Part shown: positions 26,162 through 35,460 of the stretch, piece by piece
Layout: each line of letters begins with the position of its first letter
How positions within the stretch are numbered: the first letter of the stretch is position 1
Assembly (NCBI RefSeq): GCF_025717065.2
Contig: NZ_JAOVZO020000001.1
Coordinates: forward strand, 434,001 to 498,000
Direction: 5' to 3'
Source: Tahibacter soli
GTDB taxonomy: Bacteria > Pseudomonadota > Gammaproteobacteria > Xanthomonadales > Rhodanobacteraceae
Length of the DNA stretch: 64,000 nucleotides
Made by a program: the position numbers and the translations under genes
Notes under the pieces: generated by a model
What the model was told of the DNA's origin: nothing
The model's database searches: none
The model's input: only the letters and a program-made list of their open reading frames with translations

Positions 26162-26749
26162 ATGAATAGCGAAGCAGCAGTCGTCACTCAATTCAATCCT
26201 CGCGGCCGCTTGACGCCGGTCGACTGGGAGCAGGCAGGACTCGATACGCTCGGCGAACTCGGCGTCAGCGCCGTCGCCGTGGAACCGCTCGCCCGCAGGC
26301 TGGGCGTGACCAAGGGCAGCTTCTATTGGCACTTCCCCAGCCGAGAAGCGCTGCTCAAGATCATTCTCGAGCGCTGGGAGCTGCAGGACGAGGAAGAATT
26401 CGCCCTGGTCGAGGCGATCACCGATCCGAAGGAACGCATGCGCAGCCTGTTCCGCCGCACCGGCGAAACCGCCATGAAATCCCATGCGATCTACGCGTCG
26501 CTGCTCAGATCGCCGGAGCACCCGATCGTTCAGCCCGTGCTGACGCGGGTTACCAATCGCCGGCTCGCCTTCCTGACCGACGCTTATCGCCAGGCCGGCT
26601 ACGAGGCGGACTCCGCGTTCCGTGCGCGCCTCGCCTATGCCGCCTACGCCGGTTTCCTGCAGCTCTCGTGGCAGGTCGGCCAGCAACTGGAAAACGCCGA
26701 ATTCGACGCGTACACCGAGCACACGATCCAGGCTTTGATTCCCGATTGA
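26162..26749 (+). CDS. TetR/AcrR-family transcriptional regulator
   Basis: A 195-residue regulator with an N-terminal helix-turn-helix at about residues 18-62 (LGELGVSAVAVEPLARRLGVTKGSFYWHF split over helices 1-3) and a helical ligand-binding domain. The recognition helix VTKGSFYWHF is typical of TetR proteins. It is divergent from the hydrolase-fadE operon, so it probably represses fatty-acid oxidation until an acyl-CoA binds, as PsrA or FadR-type TetR proteins do; this is inferred from position. The start at 26162 is chosen because the frame upstream runs through the operator region. A strong terminator follows. Confidence 0.88.
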   Translation: MNSEAAVVTQFNPRGRLTPVDWEQAGLDTLGELGVSAVAVEPLARRLGVTKGSFYWHFPSREALLKIILERWELQDEEEFALVEAITDPKERMRSLFRRTGETAMKSHAIYASLLRSPEHPIVQPVLTRVTNRRLAFLTDAYRQAGYEADSAFRARLAYAAYAGFLQLSWQVGQQLENAEFDAYTEHTIQALIPD

Positions 26750-26839
26750 AGCGTCGGCACCGATGCGCGCGACGAACGCGGAGGAGGCGCGGTTCGACGT
26801 GATGCAGCCACGCGCAAGTTATTGAAACCACTTGGCTTT

Positions 26840-26877
26840 GAACAGGCGCCCGGGCCGTCCGGGCGCCTGTTCTTTTT
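26840..26877 (+). terminator. Strong intrinsic terminator after the TetR gene
   Basis: A perfect 14-bp stem (GAACAGGCGCCCGG with its complement) encloses a GCCGT loop and is followed by TTTTT. It lies 90 bp after the TetR stop and isolates pckG. Confidence 0.9.
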
Positions 26878-26979
26878 CCGCCGGGCTATTTGCGTTTTGT
26901 TGCAATACCACGCGTCGGCGGCTAACGTGAGGCGCCTGACTCATGAGCATAGGGCCTTGGCTGGCCCGGGACCGAGGAC

Positions 26980-28758
26980 ATGGCAAGCAAGCTAGAAGCG
27001 TTGAACCGATGGGTCGACGAAGTCGCCCGTCTGACGCAGCCCGACCGAATACATTGGTGCGACGGTTCCGAGGCGGAATACCAGGCTCTCGTCGAACTGA
27101 TGCTCGACACCGGCGACCTGATCGAACTGAACCCGTCGACGCACCCGAACTGCTATCTGCACCGCTCGAATCCGTCGGACGTCGCACGCGTCGAGCACCT
27201 CACCTTCGTGTGCACGCAGGAGGCCGACGATGCCGGCCCGAACAATCACTGGATGGCGCCCGACGAGGCGCACCGGAAGATCGACGCCCTGTTCGCCGGC
27301 TGCATGAAGGGCCGCACGCTGTACGTGATCCCGTATTGCATGGGCCCGATCGACTCTCCGATCGCCCGCTGCGGCGTCGAAATCACCGACAGCCCGTACG
27401 TCGTCGCCAATATGCGCATCATGACGCGCATGGGCGTCAAGGCGCTCGAACGCATCGAGCGCGACGGAACGTTCGTCCGCGGTCTGCACTCGACCGGCGA
27501 TCTCGACCCGGCCAAGCGTTTCATCATGCATTTCCCCGAAGAACGGGCCATCAAATCGATCGGTTCGGGCTACGGCGGCAATGCGCTGCTCGGCAAGAAG
27601 TGCCATGCGCTGCGTATCGCCTCGCATCAGGCGCGCCAGGAAGGCTGGCTCGCCGAGCACATGTTGATTCTCGGCATCGAAAACCCGCAGGGCGAAACGC
27701 ACTACGTCGCCGCGGCGTTCCCCTCGGCGTGCGGCAAGACGAATCTGGCCATGCTGATTCCGCCGAAGGCATACCCGGGCTGGAAGATCTGGACGATCGG
27801 CGACGACATCTGCTGGATGCAGCCGGGCCCGGACGGCCGCTTGTGGGCGATCAATCCGGAGGCGGGCTTCTTCGGCGTCGCGCCGGGCACCAGCGCCAAG
27901 ACGAATCCGAACGCGCTCGCGATGCTCGACCGCGATGCGATCTTCACCAACGTCGCCGAAACCGCCGACAACCAGCCGTGGTGGGAAGGCCTGCCCGACG
28001 GCAAGCCGGCCAAGGACTGGCAGGGCCGCGACTACGACCCCGCGAACGGCCCGGCCGCGCACCCGAATTCCCGCTTCACGGTCAGCGCGCGCCAGTGTGC
28101 GAGCTGGTCGCCGCGCGCCGAAGATCCGCAGGGCGTGCCGATTTCCGCGATCGTGTTCGGCGGCCGGCGCGAATCGCTGGTGCCGCTCGTGTTCGAATCG
28201 CGCGACTGGACGCACGGCGTTCTCGTCGGTGCGGCGATGGGCTCGGAAACGACCGCCGCGGCGACCGGCGCGGTCGGCGTGCTGCGCCGCGATTCGATGG
28301 CGATGAAACCGTTCTGCGGCTACAACTTCGCCGACTACTTCGCCCACTGGCTGAGCTTCGACAAGGCCGGCGCGAAGCTGCCGAAGATCTTCCACGTCAA
28401 TTGGTTTCGCAAGGGCGCCGACGGCAAGTTCGTATGGCCGGGTTTCGGCGACAACATGCGCGTACTCGAATGGGTCATCGAGCGCTGCAAGGGTACGGCC
28501 GGCGCGAACGAAACGCCGATCGGCAACCTGCCGCGCGCGCAGGATCTCAATCTCGCCGGCCTCGACCTTTCGCCGGCCGACCTCGAGCTGCTGCTCACGG
28601 TCGACCGTGACGGCTGGGCGAGCGAATACGCGAGCATCGGCGAATATCTCGACTCGTTCGGCGCGCGCACGCCCGATGCGCTGCGCCAGGAGCACGCGCG
28701 CACGAGCGCCGCGCTCGCGCAGGCCGAACCGGCCGCGCCGAAGGTCGCGGTCGGCTGA
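26980..28758 (+). CDS. pckG: Phosphoenolpyruvate carboxykinase (GTP)
   Basis: A 592-residue cytoplasmic enzyme that converts oxaloacetate and GTP to phosphoenolpyruvate, the entry to gluconeogenesis. The kinase P-loop [13 protein letters not shown] lies near residue 251. The metal/substrate segment IGDDICWM follows, and the guanine-binding region [10 protein letters not shown], typical of the GTP class, is towards the C-terminus. The opening [20 protein letters not shown] is also family-typical. The start is the ATG at 26980, with AGGAC upstream. A GC-rich palindrome follows the stop. Confidence 0.97.
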   Translation: MASKLEALNRWVDEVARLTQPDRIHWCDGSEAEYQALVELMLDTGDLIELNPSTHPNCYLHRSNPSDVARVEHLTFVCTQEADDAGPNNHWMAPDEAHRKIDALFAGCMKGRTLYVIPYCMGPIDSPIARCGVEITDSPYVVANMRIMTRMGVKALERIERDGTFVRGLHSTGDLDPAKRFIMHFPEERAIKSIGSGYGGNALLGKKCHALRIASHQARQEGWLAEHMLILGIENPQGETHYVAAAFPSACGKTNLAMLIPPKAYPGWKIWTIGDDICWMQPGPDGRLWAINPEAGFFGVAPGTSAKTNPNALAMLDRDAIFTNVAETADNQPWWEGLPDGKPAKDWQGRDYDPANGPAAHPNSRFTVSARQCASWSPRAEDPQGVPISAIVFGGRRESLVPLVFESRDWTHGVLVGAAMGSETTAAATGAVGVLRRDSMAMKPFCGYNFADYFAHWLSFDKAGAKLPKIFHVNWFRKGADGKFVWPGFGDNMRVLEWVIERCKGTAGANETPIGNLPRAQDLNLAGLDLSPADLELLLTVDRDGWASEYASIGEYLDSFGARTPDALRQEHARTSAALAQAEPAAPKVAVG

Positions 28759-28765
28759 TGCTTTC

Positions 28766-28791
28766 GCGGCGCTCCCGCGCGGGAGCGCCGC
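28766..28791 (+). other. 26-bp perfect palindrome between pckG and the deacetylase-family gene
   Basis: GCGGCGCTCCCGC and its exact complement abut. The palindrome starts eight bases after the pckG stop and ends eight before the next start codon, so in RNA it would crowd or hide the downstream ribosome-binding site. It has no T run. Confidence 0.55.
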
Positions 28792-28798
28792 GGCTTCG

Positions 28799-29725
28799 AT
28801 GAAGGCGTTCTACTGCCACCATTTCGTGCTGCCGCTGCCGCCGGAACATCGTTTTCCGATGGCGAAATACGCGCGGCTCGTCGAACGCGTGGCGGCGTCG
28901 GCGTGCGAGTCGGGCATCGAACTCGTCGAGCCGGCCGCCGCGAGCGACGAGCAGTTGTGCCGCGCGCACGACCGCGCCTACGTCGAACGCGCCGCGCGCG
29001 GCGAACTCGACGCGGCGGAACTGCGAAAGATCGGCTTTCCGTGGTCGCCGGCGATGATCGAGCGCTCGCGGCGCTCGTCCGGCGGCACGATCGGCGCGCT
29101 CGCGGCGGCGTTGTCGGGCGACGGCGTCGCGGTCAATCTCGCGGGCGGCACGCACCATGCGTTCGCCGACCACGGCGCCGGCTATTGCGTGTTCAACGAC
29201 TCGGTCGTCGCGGCGCGCGACGCCCAGGCGCGCGGACTCGCGCGCCGCGTGCTGATCGTCGACCTCGACGTGCACCAGGGCAACGGCACCGCGGCGATCG
29301 TGCGCGGCGATCCGAGCATTTTCGCGTTTTCGATGCACGGCGAGCGCAACTATCCGGCGATCAAGGAAGCCGGCGATCTCGACGTCGAGCTGCCCGACGG
29401 CTGCGACGACGCGCACTATCTCGCCGAGCTTGCGCGGCATCTGCCGGTCGCGATCGGCCGGGCGGCGCCCGATGCCGTGATCTACCTCGCCGGCGCCGAT
29501 CCGTACGAAAACGACCGCCTCGGACGGCTCAAGCTGACCAAGCAGGGCCTGCGCGAACGCGATCGCATGGTCTTCCAGGCCTGCCTCGGGCATGATTTTC
29601 CCGTTGCCGTGACGATGGCGGGCGGATACGCGAGCGATGTTGCCGATATCGTGGACATTCACTACGCGACGGTCAGCGAGGCGGCGGCGTTCGCCAGGGT
29701 TCGTGCGGGAATCGTTCAGGTTTAA
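28799..29725 (+). CDS. Histone deacetylase superfamily protein (class IV-like)
   Basis: A 308-residue zinc-dependent deacylase of the arginase/deacetylase fold. It shows GGTHHAFADHGAGYCVFND, which has the catalytic histidine pair and the glycine-rich loop; DLDVHQGNGTA, which has the zinc ligands Asp and His; and AGADPYENDRLG, with the third zinc ligand Asp. Bacterial homologues deacetylate proteins or small molecules such as acetoin-related, polyamine or acetyl-lysine substrates; which one applies here is unknown. The start at 28799 begins MKAFYCHHFVLPLP, the usual N-terminus. It lies 40 bp after pckG and may be partly co-transcribed with it. Confidence 0.9.
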   Translation: MKAFYCHHFVLPLPPEHRFPMAKYARLVERVAASACESGIELVEPAAASDEQLCRAHDRAYVERAARGELDAAELRKIGFPWSPAMIERSRRSSGGTIGALAAALSGDGVAVNLAGGTHHAFADHGAGYCVFNDSVVAARDAQARGLARRVLIVDLDVHQGNGTAAIVRGDPSIFAFSMHGERNYPAIKEAGDLDVELPDGCDDAHYLAELARHLPVAIGRAAPDAVIYLAGADPYENDRLGRLKLTKQGLRERDRMVFQACLGHDFPVAVTMAGGYASDVADIVDIHYATVSEAAAFARVRAGIVQV

Positions 29726-29760
29726 ACGCTCCGCGGGTACGGTGCATCCAAGCGTGCACC

Positions 29761-30342
29761 ATGAATACTGCCTGCCTGCCCATGAGCTTTGCGATGCCTG
29801 AATCGGCGCCGGTGCCAGCGGACGATGTCGCCCTGGTCGAGCGTTCGATGGCGGGCGACATGCGTGCCTTCGAGCTGCTCTACCGCAAGCACGTCGGCCG
29901 CGTGTACGGCGCGATCCTGCGCATCGTCGGAATGAACCACGCGCGCGCCGAAGAACTGACGCAGGACGCGTTCATCCGCGCCTGGCAGAAACTCGCCGGC
30001 TTCCGGTTCGAAAGCGCGTTCTCGACGTGGCTGTATCGCCTGGGCGTCAATGTCGCGCTGATGGACGTGCGCGGTGCGGCACCCGAGCAGAACGTCGAAG
30101 ACGACGCGCTCGAGTACGCGGCCGGCGGCGACGTGCCGTTCTGCGCCGGCGAGCGTTCGGACCTCGAACAGGCCGTCGCGAAGCTGCCGCCGCGCGCGCG
30201 CGCCGTGCTGGTGCTGCACGATGTCGAAGGGTGGAAGCACGAGGAGATCGCCAAAGAGCTGGGCATGGCGGTAGGCTCGTCGAAGGCGCAATTGCATCGC
30301 GCGCGCGGCTTGATGCGGCGCGTGCTCGGAGATGCGGCATGA
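29761..30342 (+). CDS. ECF RNA polymerase sigma factor
   Basis: A 193-residue extracytoplasmic-function sigma factor. Region 2 (about residues 25-95) includes FELLYRKHVGRVYGAILRI and the promoter-melting stretch AEELTQDAFIRAWQKLAGF. Region 4 (about 130-185) ends in HEEIAKELGMAVGSSKAQLHRAR, the -35 recognition helix. The stop overlaps the next start as ATGA, so the two are translationally coupled. It directs RNA polymerase to a small regulon, probably envelope-related given its operon partners. Confidence 0.93.
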   Translation: MNTACLPMSFAMPESAPVPADDVALVERSMAGDMRAFELLYRKHVGRVYGAILRIVGMNHARAEELTQDAFIRAWQKLAGFRFESAFSTWLYRLGVNVALMDVRGAAPEQNVEDDALEYAAGGDVPFCAGERSDLEQAVAKLPPRARAVLVLHDVEGWKHEEIAKELGMAVGSSKAQLHRARGLMRRVLGDAA

Positions 30343-30824
30343 GCGATCACGAATTCCAATGGCGGCGCGGCATGCGCGAGCTCGGCGGACCGGTGCAACC
30401 CGGCCGCGACCTGTGGCTCGACATCGCGGCCCGCATCGAGGCCGAAGCGGCCGCCGCGCAACCCGCGATCGCGCCGCCGGCGCGACGCCGCTGGGCGCTG
30501 CCGCTTGCGGCCGCCGCGAGCATCGCGGCCGGCGTGCTGATCGCCTCGCACTGGCTCGCCGGCGTGCCGGGAACGGCCACGACGACACTCGCGCAAGCGA
30601 CATCGGATCCGGGTCCGGCGCTCGAACGCGCCAACCGCGATTTCAAACAGGTGCGGCCGCAGGATCCGCGCCTTGCCGGGGCCGTCGCCGAACTCGACGC
30701 CGCCGCGGCCGAGCTGCAACAGATGCTGCAACATCAACCCGACGCGGTGTTCCTCGTCGGCCTGCTCAACCGTACCAACGAACGTCGCATGAAACTCGCG
30801 CGCATGGGGCTTGCTTCGAGCTGA
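30339..30824 (+). CDS. Single-pass membrane protein, probable anti-sigma factor
   Basis: A 161-residue protein with a cytoplasmic N-terminus, one transmembrane helix (residues 52-70, ALPLAAAASIAAGVLIAS) and a periplasmic helical tail. It starts in ATGA overlap with the sigma-factor gene, the usual place and shape for a cognate anti-sigma factor. No zinc-binding HxxxCxxC motif is present, so it is not of the ZAS type. It would hold the sigma factor at the membrane; this is inferred from context and topology. Confidence 0.72.
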   Translation: MSDHEFQWRRGMRELGGPVQPGRDLWLDIAARIEAEAAAAQPAIAPPARRRWALPLAAAASIAAGVLIASHWLAGVPGTATTTLAQATSDPGPALERANRDFKQVRPQDPRLAGAVAELDAAAAELQQMLQHQPDAVFLVGLLNRTNERRMKLARMGLASS

Positions 30825-30844
30825 TGCCGACACGTGGAGAAACC

Positions 30845-31747
30845 ATGAAAGTGAAATTGTTGCCACTGATCGCGTTCCTTGCCCCGGGCGCCGTGTTCGC
30901 CGGAACGCCGATCAACGAAACGCGCAGCGTCGACGACGACGTGCGCATCGACGTTTCCAACGTCAAGGGCGCAGTCAACGTCACCGCCTGGGAGAAGGAC
31001 GAGGTCTCGATCTCCGGCACGCTCGGCAACGGCGCCAAGCGTCTGGCCGTCGACGGCGAGGGCGGCCACCTGTCGGTCAAGGTGGAAGGCCCCGACAAGT
31101 CGAAGGGCTGGCTCAACTGGGGTTCCGACTCGTCGATGGAAGAGTCGGTGCTGAATCTCAAGGTGCCGCGCAAGGCGTCGCTCGAAATCAACGTCGTCAG
31201 CGCCGCAGTGGTCGTGAGCGACCTCGCCGGCGGCGACGTGACGGTCGACAGCGTCTCCGGGCGCGTGCGCGTCGGATCCGACAGCCGCCGCGTCCGCATC
31301 GAAAGCGTCAGCGGCGACGTCGAGTTCGACGGCAAGGCCGGCGAGGCCGAAGTGCAGACGGTCAGCGGCGACGTGCGCGCCCGCGGCGTCGGCGGACGCA
31401 CGCGCTTCGAAACGGTATCGGGCGCCGTGCGCGTCGTGGCCAGCGCGCCGCTGTCAGACACGTCGGCCGGCACGGTGTCGGGCGACATCGAAATCAGCGG
31501 CGAACTCGGCAAAGGCGGTCGCATGCACGTTGAAACGATGAGCGGCGACGTACGCATCGGCTTTGGGTCGAACCTGTCGGCGCGCATCCAGGCCGAAAGC
31601 TTCAGCGGCACGCTGCGCAGCGACTTCGGTACGGTCGAGAAGCGCGAGCACGGGCCCGGTTCGAGCCTCGACGTGCGCGTCGGCGACGGCGAGGGCGACG
31701 TCGATGTCGATAGTTTCAGCGGCGACGTGACGCTGCGCCGCGATTGA
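30845..31747 (+). CDS. DUF4097-type beta-solenoid protein, exported
   Basis: A 300-residue exported protein with the signal peptide MKVKLLPLIAFLAPGAVFA. The mature part is built of repeated short strands with the motif V-x-S-V-S-G-D/R-V (for example RIESVSGDVEFDG, VQTVSGDVRARG, VETMSGDVRIGF), the DUF4097 pattern of a right-handed solenoid. Members of this family often sit beside sigma/anti-sigma pairs, as here, 20 bp after the anti-sigma gene. The function is unknown; a scaffold or sensing role in the periplasm is a guess. The ATG at 30845 follows GTGGAG. Confidence 0.85.
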   Translation: MKVKLLPLIAFLAPGAVFAGTPINETRSVDDDVRIDVSNVKGAVNVTAWEKDEVSISGTLGNGAKRLAVDGEGGHLSVKVEGPDKSKGWLNWGSDSSMEESVLNLKVPRKASLEINVVSAAVVVSDLAGGDVTVDSVSGRVRVGSDSRRVRIESVSGDVEFDGKAGEAEVQTVSGDVRARGVGGRTRFETVSGAVRVVASAPLSDTSAGTVSGDIEISGELGKGGRMHVETMSGDVRIGFGSNLSARIQAESFSGTLRSDFGTVEKREHGPGSSLDVRVGDGEGDVDVDSFSGDVTLRRD

Positions 31748-31797
31748 CTGCCGCGCCCGCGACGATCGCGCGGGCCGAGCTGCGGAAACGCAAGATT

Positions 31798-32376
31798 CTA
31801 GAACAATAGATAAGTAGACAGAATGTACTTGTCGCCGGAGCGCGGCGGCGGTGCCTCGTGCTGGTACATCCAGTACGGCGGAAACATCAGCAGGCGTCCG
31901 GCGCGCGGACGCACGACGACGTCGAGATCGGGAAAGCGCGTTTCGCCGCCTTCGGCGATGTCGTTGAGATACCACAGAAACACGAGATAGCGGTTCGCCG
32001 CTTCGTTGATCGAATCGAAGTGCAGCTGAAAGCGTTCCTCGCGGTCGGGCCGGTAGCGTTTGATCACGAGCTCGGCGATGCGCGGCGACGGCGGCACCGG
32101 AATGGACAGTCCGATATCGGCGTTGTAGCGCGCGAGCGCTTCCTGCATGCGGCCCAGCAGAAAACCCTTGAAGCCGGCATCGGACAGCGGCGAGATGTCG
32201 AGTTCGGTCCACGCGCTGTCGTCCAGGCCCGCACGGATGCCGCGCCCGTTGCCGCGCTGGAAGCGCGCGAGTCCTTCGAACGATGCGATCAGCTGCGCGC
32301 ACAGGTTCGCGTCGAACGCGTCGTCGTAAACCCGCAGATAGTGGCGCAGATCGCGCCGGTCGGCCTGTGCGTTCAC
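31798..32376 (-). CDS. 2OG-Fe(II) oxygenase, prolyl-4-hydroxylase-like
   Basis: A 192-residue oxygenase of the P4Hc type. The iron ligands are HFD (His119 and Asp121) and His173 in YQHEAPPP; Lys183 in SGDKYILSTYL is placed to bind the 2-oxoglutarate carboxylate. There is no signal peptide, so it acts in the cytoplasm. The GTG start overlaps the stop of the TPR-sulfotransferase gene (GTGA), so both are translated together. Homologues hydroxylate prolines or other peptide residues, but small-molecule substrates are also possible. It is the last gene of the minus-strand modification operon. Confidence 0.85.
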   Translation of the reverse strand: MNAQADRRDLRHYLRVYDDAFDANLCAQLIASFEGLARFQRGNGRGIRAGLDDSAWTELDISPLSDAGFKGFLLGRMQEALARYNADIGLSIPVPPSPRIAELVIKRYRPDREERFQLHFDSINEAANRYLVFLWYLNDIAEGGETRFPDLDVVVRPRAGRLLMFPPYWMYQHEAPPPRSGDKYILSTYLLF

Positions 32377-34199
32377 GGCGGGTCGAGGTCGCGATAGCCC
32401 CAGCGTTCGAAATACGGTCGCAGCACGGGCAGCGCCGGCGCGAGCCATGCGGCATAGGCCTGCGCGCGGCCGACCGCGCGCGCGTTGATCGGTTCGATCA
32501 CCTGGGTATAGCTCGGCGTCGAGATGTAGCCGCGCTTGCGCGCGTGCTCGTGGAAGCGCAGTACGGCGTCGTCCCACGGAAGGTCGAGGAACTCGATGAG
32601 GCGTCGCGCGTGCGTTTCGACGTCGGCGACGAGGTCTTCGTAGCGCAGTTCGAACACGTCGGGCTGCAGCACCTCGCGCTGACCGATCCAGAAATCCATC
32701 GCGTCGGCATAGCCGCGCGCGGTGGATTCGACCGTCTCGCACATCGCGACGAACGCCGGCGAGTTGAACGACTGCATGTAGTTGCTGACGACCGCGTCGG
32801 CCGGATGGCGCAGCATCAGGACGATCTTCGCGTGGGGCCAGAGTCGGCGGATCAGCGGCAGCTTCAGGAGATTGAGCGGGTTCTTGTCGACGAGCCGCTG
32901 GCCGTCGGCGAGCGTGACGTGGCGCGCGACGCGCTCGGCGTAGACCGCGCGCAGCGCGTCGCACTGCGCGGCGGTGAGCCGGCCGAGATCTTCGGGATAC
33001 TCGAGCTTCTGCGCCTGCATGTCCTCGATCACGCGCTGCAGGAACGGCCGTTCGTCCATGCTCGCGAGCATCGGATGCGCGTCGAGCATCGTTTCGAGCA
33101 TCGTGGTGCCGGAGCGCGGGAAACCGACGATGAAGATCGGGCTCGCCCCGCGCGCGGGCGCGCCGGCGTCGTCGGCCGGCCATTGCGCGTACTGCTCGGG
33201 CGTGAGGCTGTGGCGCGTGATGCGAAACGGCGAGCGGCCTTCGAACATGTAGGGCATGCGCTCGCGCAGCGGTGCCGCCTGCAGCCGGTGCGCCGTTTCG
33301 AGCGCGCGCATCGCCGCGGCATGGTCGCCGAGCTTGTCGCAGACTTTCGCGAGCGAAAAGTTCAGATGGAAGTTCGCGAACGCCACCGTGCCGGTCGAGA
33401 TCAGCTCTTCGTGCAGGCGCCGCGCGGCCGGCAGGTCGTCGCCGCGCGACGCGAGCGACGCGCGCAGGATCGCGAGGTCCTCGCCGACCGCCGACGGCAG
33501 CGCCGGATGCCGCGACAGTTCGTGGACGATCGCCCACGCCTGGTCGAGACGATTGGAGCGCTCGTGGATCGCGCCCTGGCGCACGAGGACGCGCGGATGA
33601 TCGGGCGAGGCGGCGGCGGCCTGCGCGAGTGCGAGCTCCGCGTCGGCGATCTTGCCGAGACGAAACATCAGCCACGCCGCTTCGGCGAACGTCGACGGAT
33701 CGGCCTCGCGCCATTCGCGCCAGTTGTCGGTGAGCGTTCGCGCCAACCGCTTGTCGTTGTTTTCGAGCGCGGCGATCGCGCAGTAGGTGCGGATTTCCGG
33801 ATCGTCAGGTTCGAGCGCGATCGCCTGCTCGAGCGCACGGAGCGCGTCGGCCGCGTTGCCGGCATCGAGGTCGTTCAAGCCGATGTTGAAGAGCAGGCCT
33901 GCCTGTGGGCCGGTGAGCCGGAGCGCGCGGGCGAAGGCCGCGGTGGCATCTTCGAACCGGCGCACGTCTCGTAGCGCGTTGCCGAGGTTGCTCCAGTATT
34001 CGTAGACGTCCGGTTCGTTCTGCGCGAGCTGCGACAGTAGCGGAATCGCTTCGCGCGAGCGGCCCTGCGCCTGCAGCGACAGCGCGAGCACGAGCGCCGC
34101 GTCGACGTTGCCGTCGTCCTGCGCGAGCAGCTGCCGGCACGCGTGTTCGGCGCGCGCAAACTGGCCGTTCTGGAAAAATGCGAAAGCCGCTTGCGACAT
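32373..34199 (-). CDS. TPR-containing sulfotransferase (first paralog)
   Basis: A 608-residue two-part protein. Residues 1 to about 310 are tetratricopeptide repeats (for example YWSNLGNALRDVRRFEDATAAFARAL). Residues 340-600 are a PAPS-dependent sulfotransferase with the phosphosulfate loop FIVGFPRSGTTMLE, the 3'-phosphate segment KIVLMLRHPADAVVSNYMQ, and a terminal TPSYTQVIEPINARAVGRA typical of this bacterial family. It would transfer sulfate to a substrate recruited by the TPRs. The ATG at 34199 has GGAG at a workable spacing; an in-frame ATG 30 bases earlier lacks one. A diverged paralog lies at 36069. Confidence 0.9.
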   Translation of the reverse strand: MSQAAFAFFQNGQFARAEHACRQLLAQDDGNVDAALVLALSLQAQGRSREAIPLLSQLAQNEPDVYEYWSNLGNALRDVRRFEDATAAFARALRLTGPQAGLLFNIGLNDLDAGNAADALRALEQAIALEPDDPEIRTYCAIAALENNDKRLARTLTDNWREWREADPSTFAEAAWLMFRLGKIADAELALAQAAAASPDHPRVLVRQGAIHERSNRLDQAWAIVHELSRHPALPSAVGEDLAILRASLASRGDDLPAARRLHEELISTGTVAFANFHLNFSLAKVCDKLGDHAAAMRALETAHRLQAAPLRERMPYMFEGRSPFRITRHSLTPEQYAQWPADDAGAPARGASPIFIVGFPRSGTTMLETMLDAHPMLASMDERPFLQRVIEDMQAQKLEYPEDLGRLTAAQCDALRAVYAERVARHVTLADGQRLVDKNPLNLLKLPLIRRLWPHAKIVLMLRHPADAVVSNYMQSFNSPAFVAMCETVESTARGYADAMDFWIGQREVLQPDVFELRYEDLVADVETHARRLIEFLDLPWDDAVLRFHEHARKRGYISTPSYTQVIEPINARAVGRAQAYAAWLAPALPVLRPYFERWGYRDLDPP

Positions 34200-34308
34200 G
34201 CCGTGGGACTCCGATGGATGCGTCGGCAATTATCGCGACGGGACGATCGATGCGCCAACGCAAAGCGTCGCGGCCGATCCGGATTGCGCGTTCGGGCAAC
34301 GCACGGCG

Positions 34309-35292
34309 CTACATCGCGGCGCCGGCGCGGCCCGAGCGCTCGTCCGCGAGGTTCGTGCGGCTCTCGTCGATCACCGCGACGTCGCAGACGAGATGCTGGA
34401 TCGCGAGCTGCGCGCCGATGCCGTTGTGGAGGAAGATGTTCGGCGCGAGATTGCGCAGTTCGACGCGAAAGCGGTCGACTTCGGCCCGATATTCGGGCCA
34501 GCCCGCGCGATCTTCGCCGTAGCACGCCCACAACGCCCGCCAGCGGCGGCAAAAATCGGCAATGTGGAAATGCAGCACGTCGAGCTGCGGGTGATCGCGC
34601 GCATCCTCGAGCACGAAGATCAGATGCTCGCGCACTTCCCACGGCGTCATGACGGCGGGCAGATTGACCGATTCGTACCGCAGTTCGGCCGGCCCCCCGT
34701 CAGGCGCGACATGGCGCGCGCGCCAGCCGGGCTGGTCGAGGCCCGGCACGCGTCCGGCGCTCACCAGCGGCCAGAAGCCCGGGCCGCCGACCGTGTCGGC
34801 GACGAGGTGGATGCGTGCGCGCGTGTCCGAATTGACCACCTTGTGACGGCGCCACGTGTCGAAGATCCAGCATTCGCCCGCAGCCATGTGCAGGTCGCTG
34901 TCGCCGCAATGAAACCGCACTTCCGGCTGCGTCACGATCGGCACGTGGACCCGAATGTGTTCGCGCCAGTAGTAGTCGATGTCGACGTGCGGCGTGACCT
35001 CGGCCTGGCCCGACAGGCGCATCAGGCGCGAGCGGCCGAGCGTCGCGCCGAACGATGCGAGCACCTGGCGCAGGTACGGAAGCCGCGCCAGATGCGGCGT
35101 CGGCCGCATCGGGCCGCGCACGGCGTCGTCGCCGGGGTCGCCGCCGACCGCGATCAGCGGCACCGCGGAATTGCCGGCGAAGCCCTGCGGGTGAGGCCGC
35201 CATGCCGATTCGCCGAGCTGCTCGATCTCAGCCGCGAGCGCCGCCGCGTCGAAGCTCAACGGAAGTTGCAGAAACGGAACCTGGAGTTTCAT
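34309..35292 (-). CDS. Aspartyl/asparaginyl beta-hydroxylase-like oxygenase
   Basis: A 327-residue protein of the AspH/PF05118 double-stranded beta-helix. Its motifs are EVTPHVDIDYYWREHIRVHV (His102), RFHCGDSDLHMAAGECWIFD and RRHKVVNSDTRARIHLV (His150, with an Arg for 2-oxoglutarate). This family uses two histidines and no carboxylate to hold iron, as seen here. An extra C-terminal region of about 130 residues is not assigned. It lies between the two TPR-sulfotransferases in a run of modification enzymes. The start is the ATG at 35292, divergent from the small sulfotransferase. The substrate is unknown. Confidence 0.85.
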   Translation of the reverse strand: MKLQVPFLQLPLSFDAAALAAEIEQLGESAWRPHPQGFAGNSAVPLIAVGGDPGDDAVRGPMRPTPHLARLPYLRQVLASFGATLGRSRLMRLSGQAEVTPHVDIDYYWREHIRVHVPIVTQPEVRFHCGDSDLHMAAGECWIFDTWRRHKVVNSDTRARIHLVADTVGGPGFWPLVSAGRVPGLDQPGWRARHVAPDGGPAELRYESVNLPAVMTPWEVREHLIFVLEDARDHPQLDVLHFHIADFCRRWRALWACYGEDRAGWPEYRAEVDRFRVELRNLAPNIFLHNGIGAQLAIQHLVCDVAVIDESRTNLADERSGRAGAAM

Positions 35293-35460
35293 GGCGCGTG
35301 CGTTCGGTAACGTTCGGGTCGAACGCCGATAGTAGTGCGCCGACCCGCAGGTCGTCGAACGTTCCCGCGGGCGCCGCGCAGCGGGATCGATGCGCACGGG
35401 CTCCGCCCCATCGCGGAGCCTGTGCGAGAATTCGCCGATTGCCCCGATTCGCCGCCGCCC

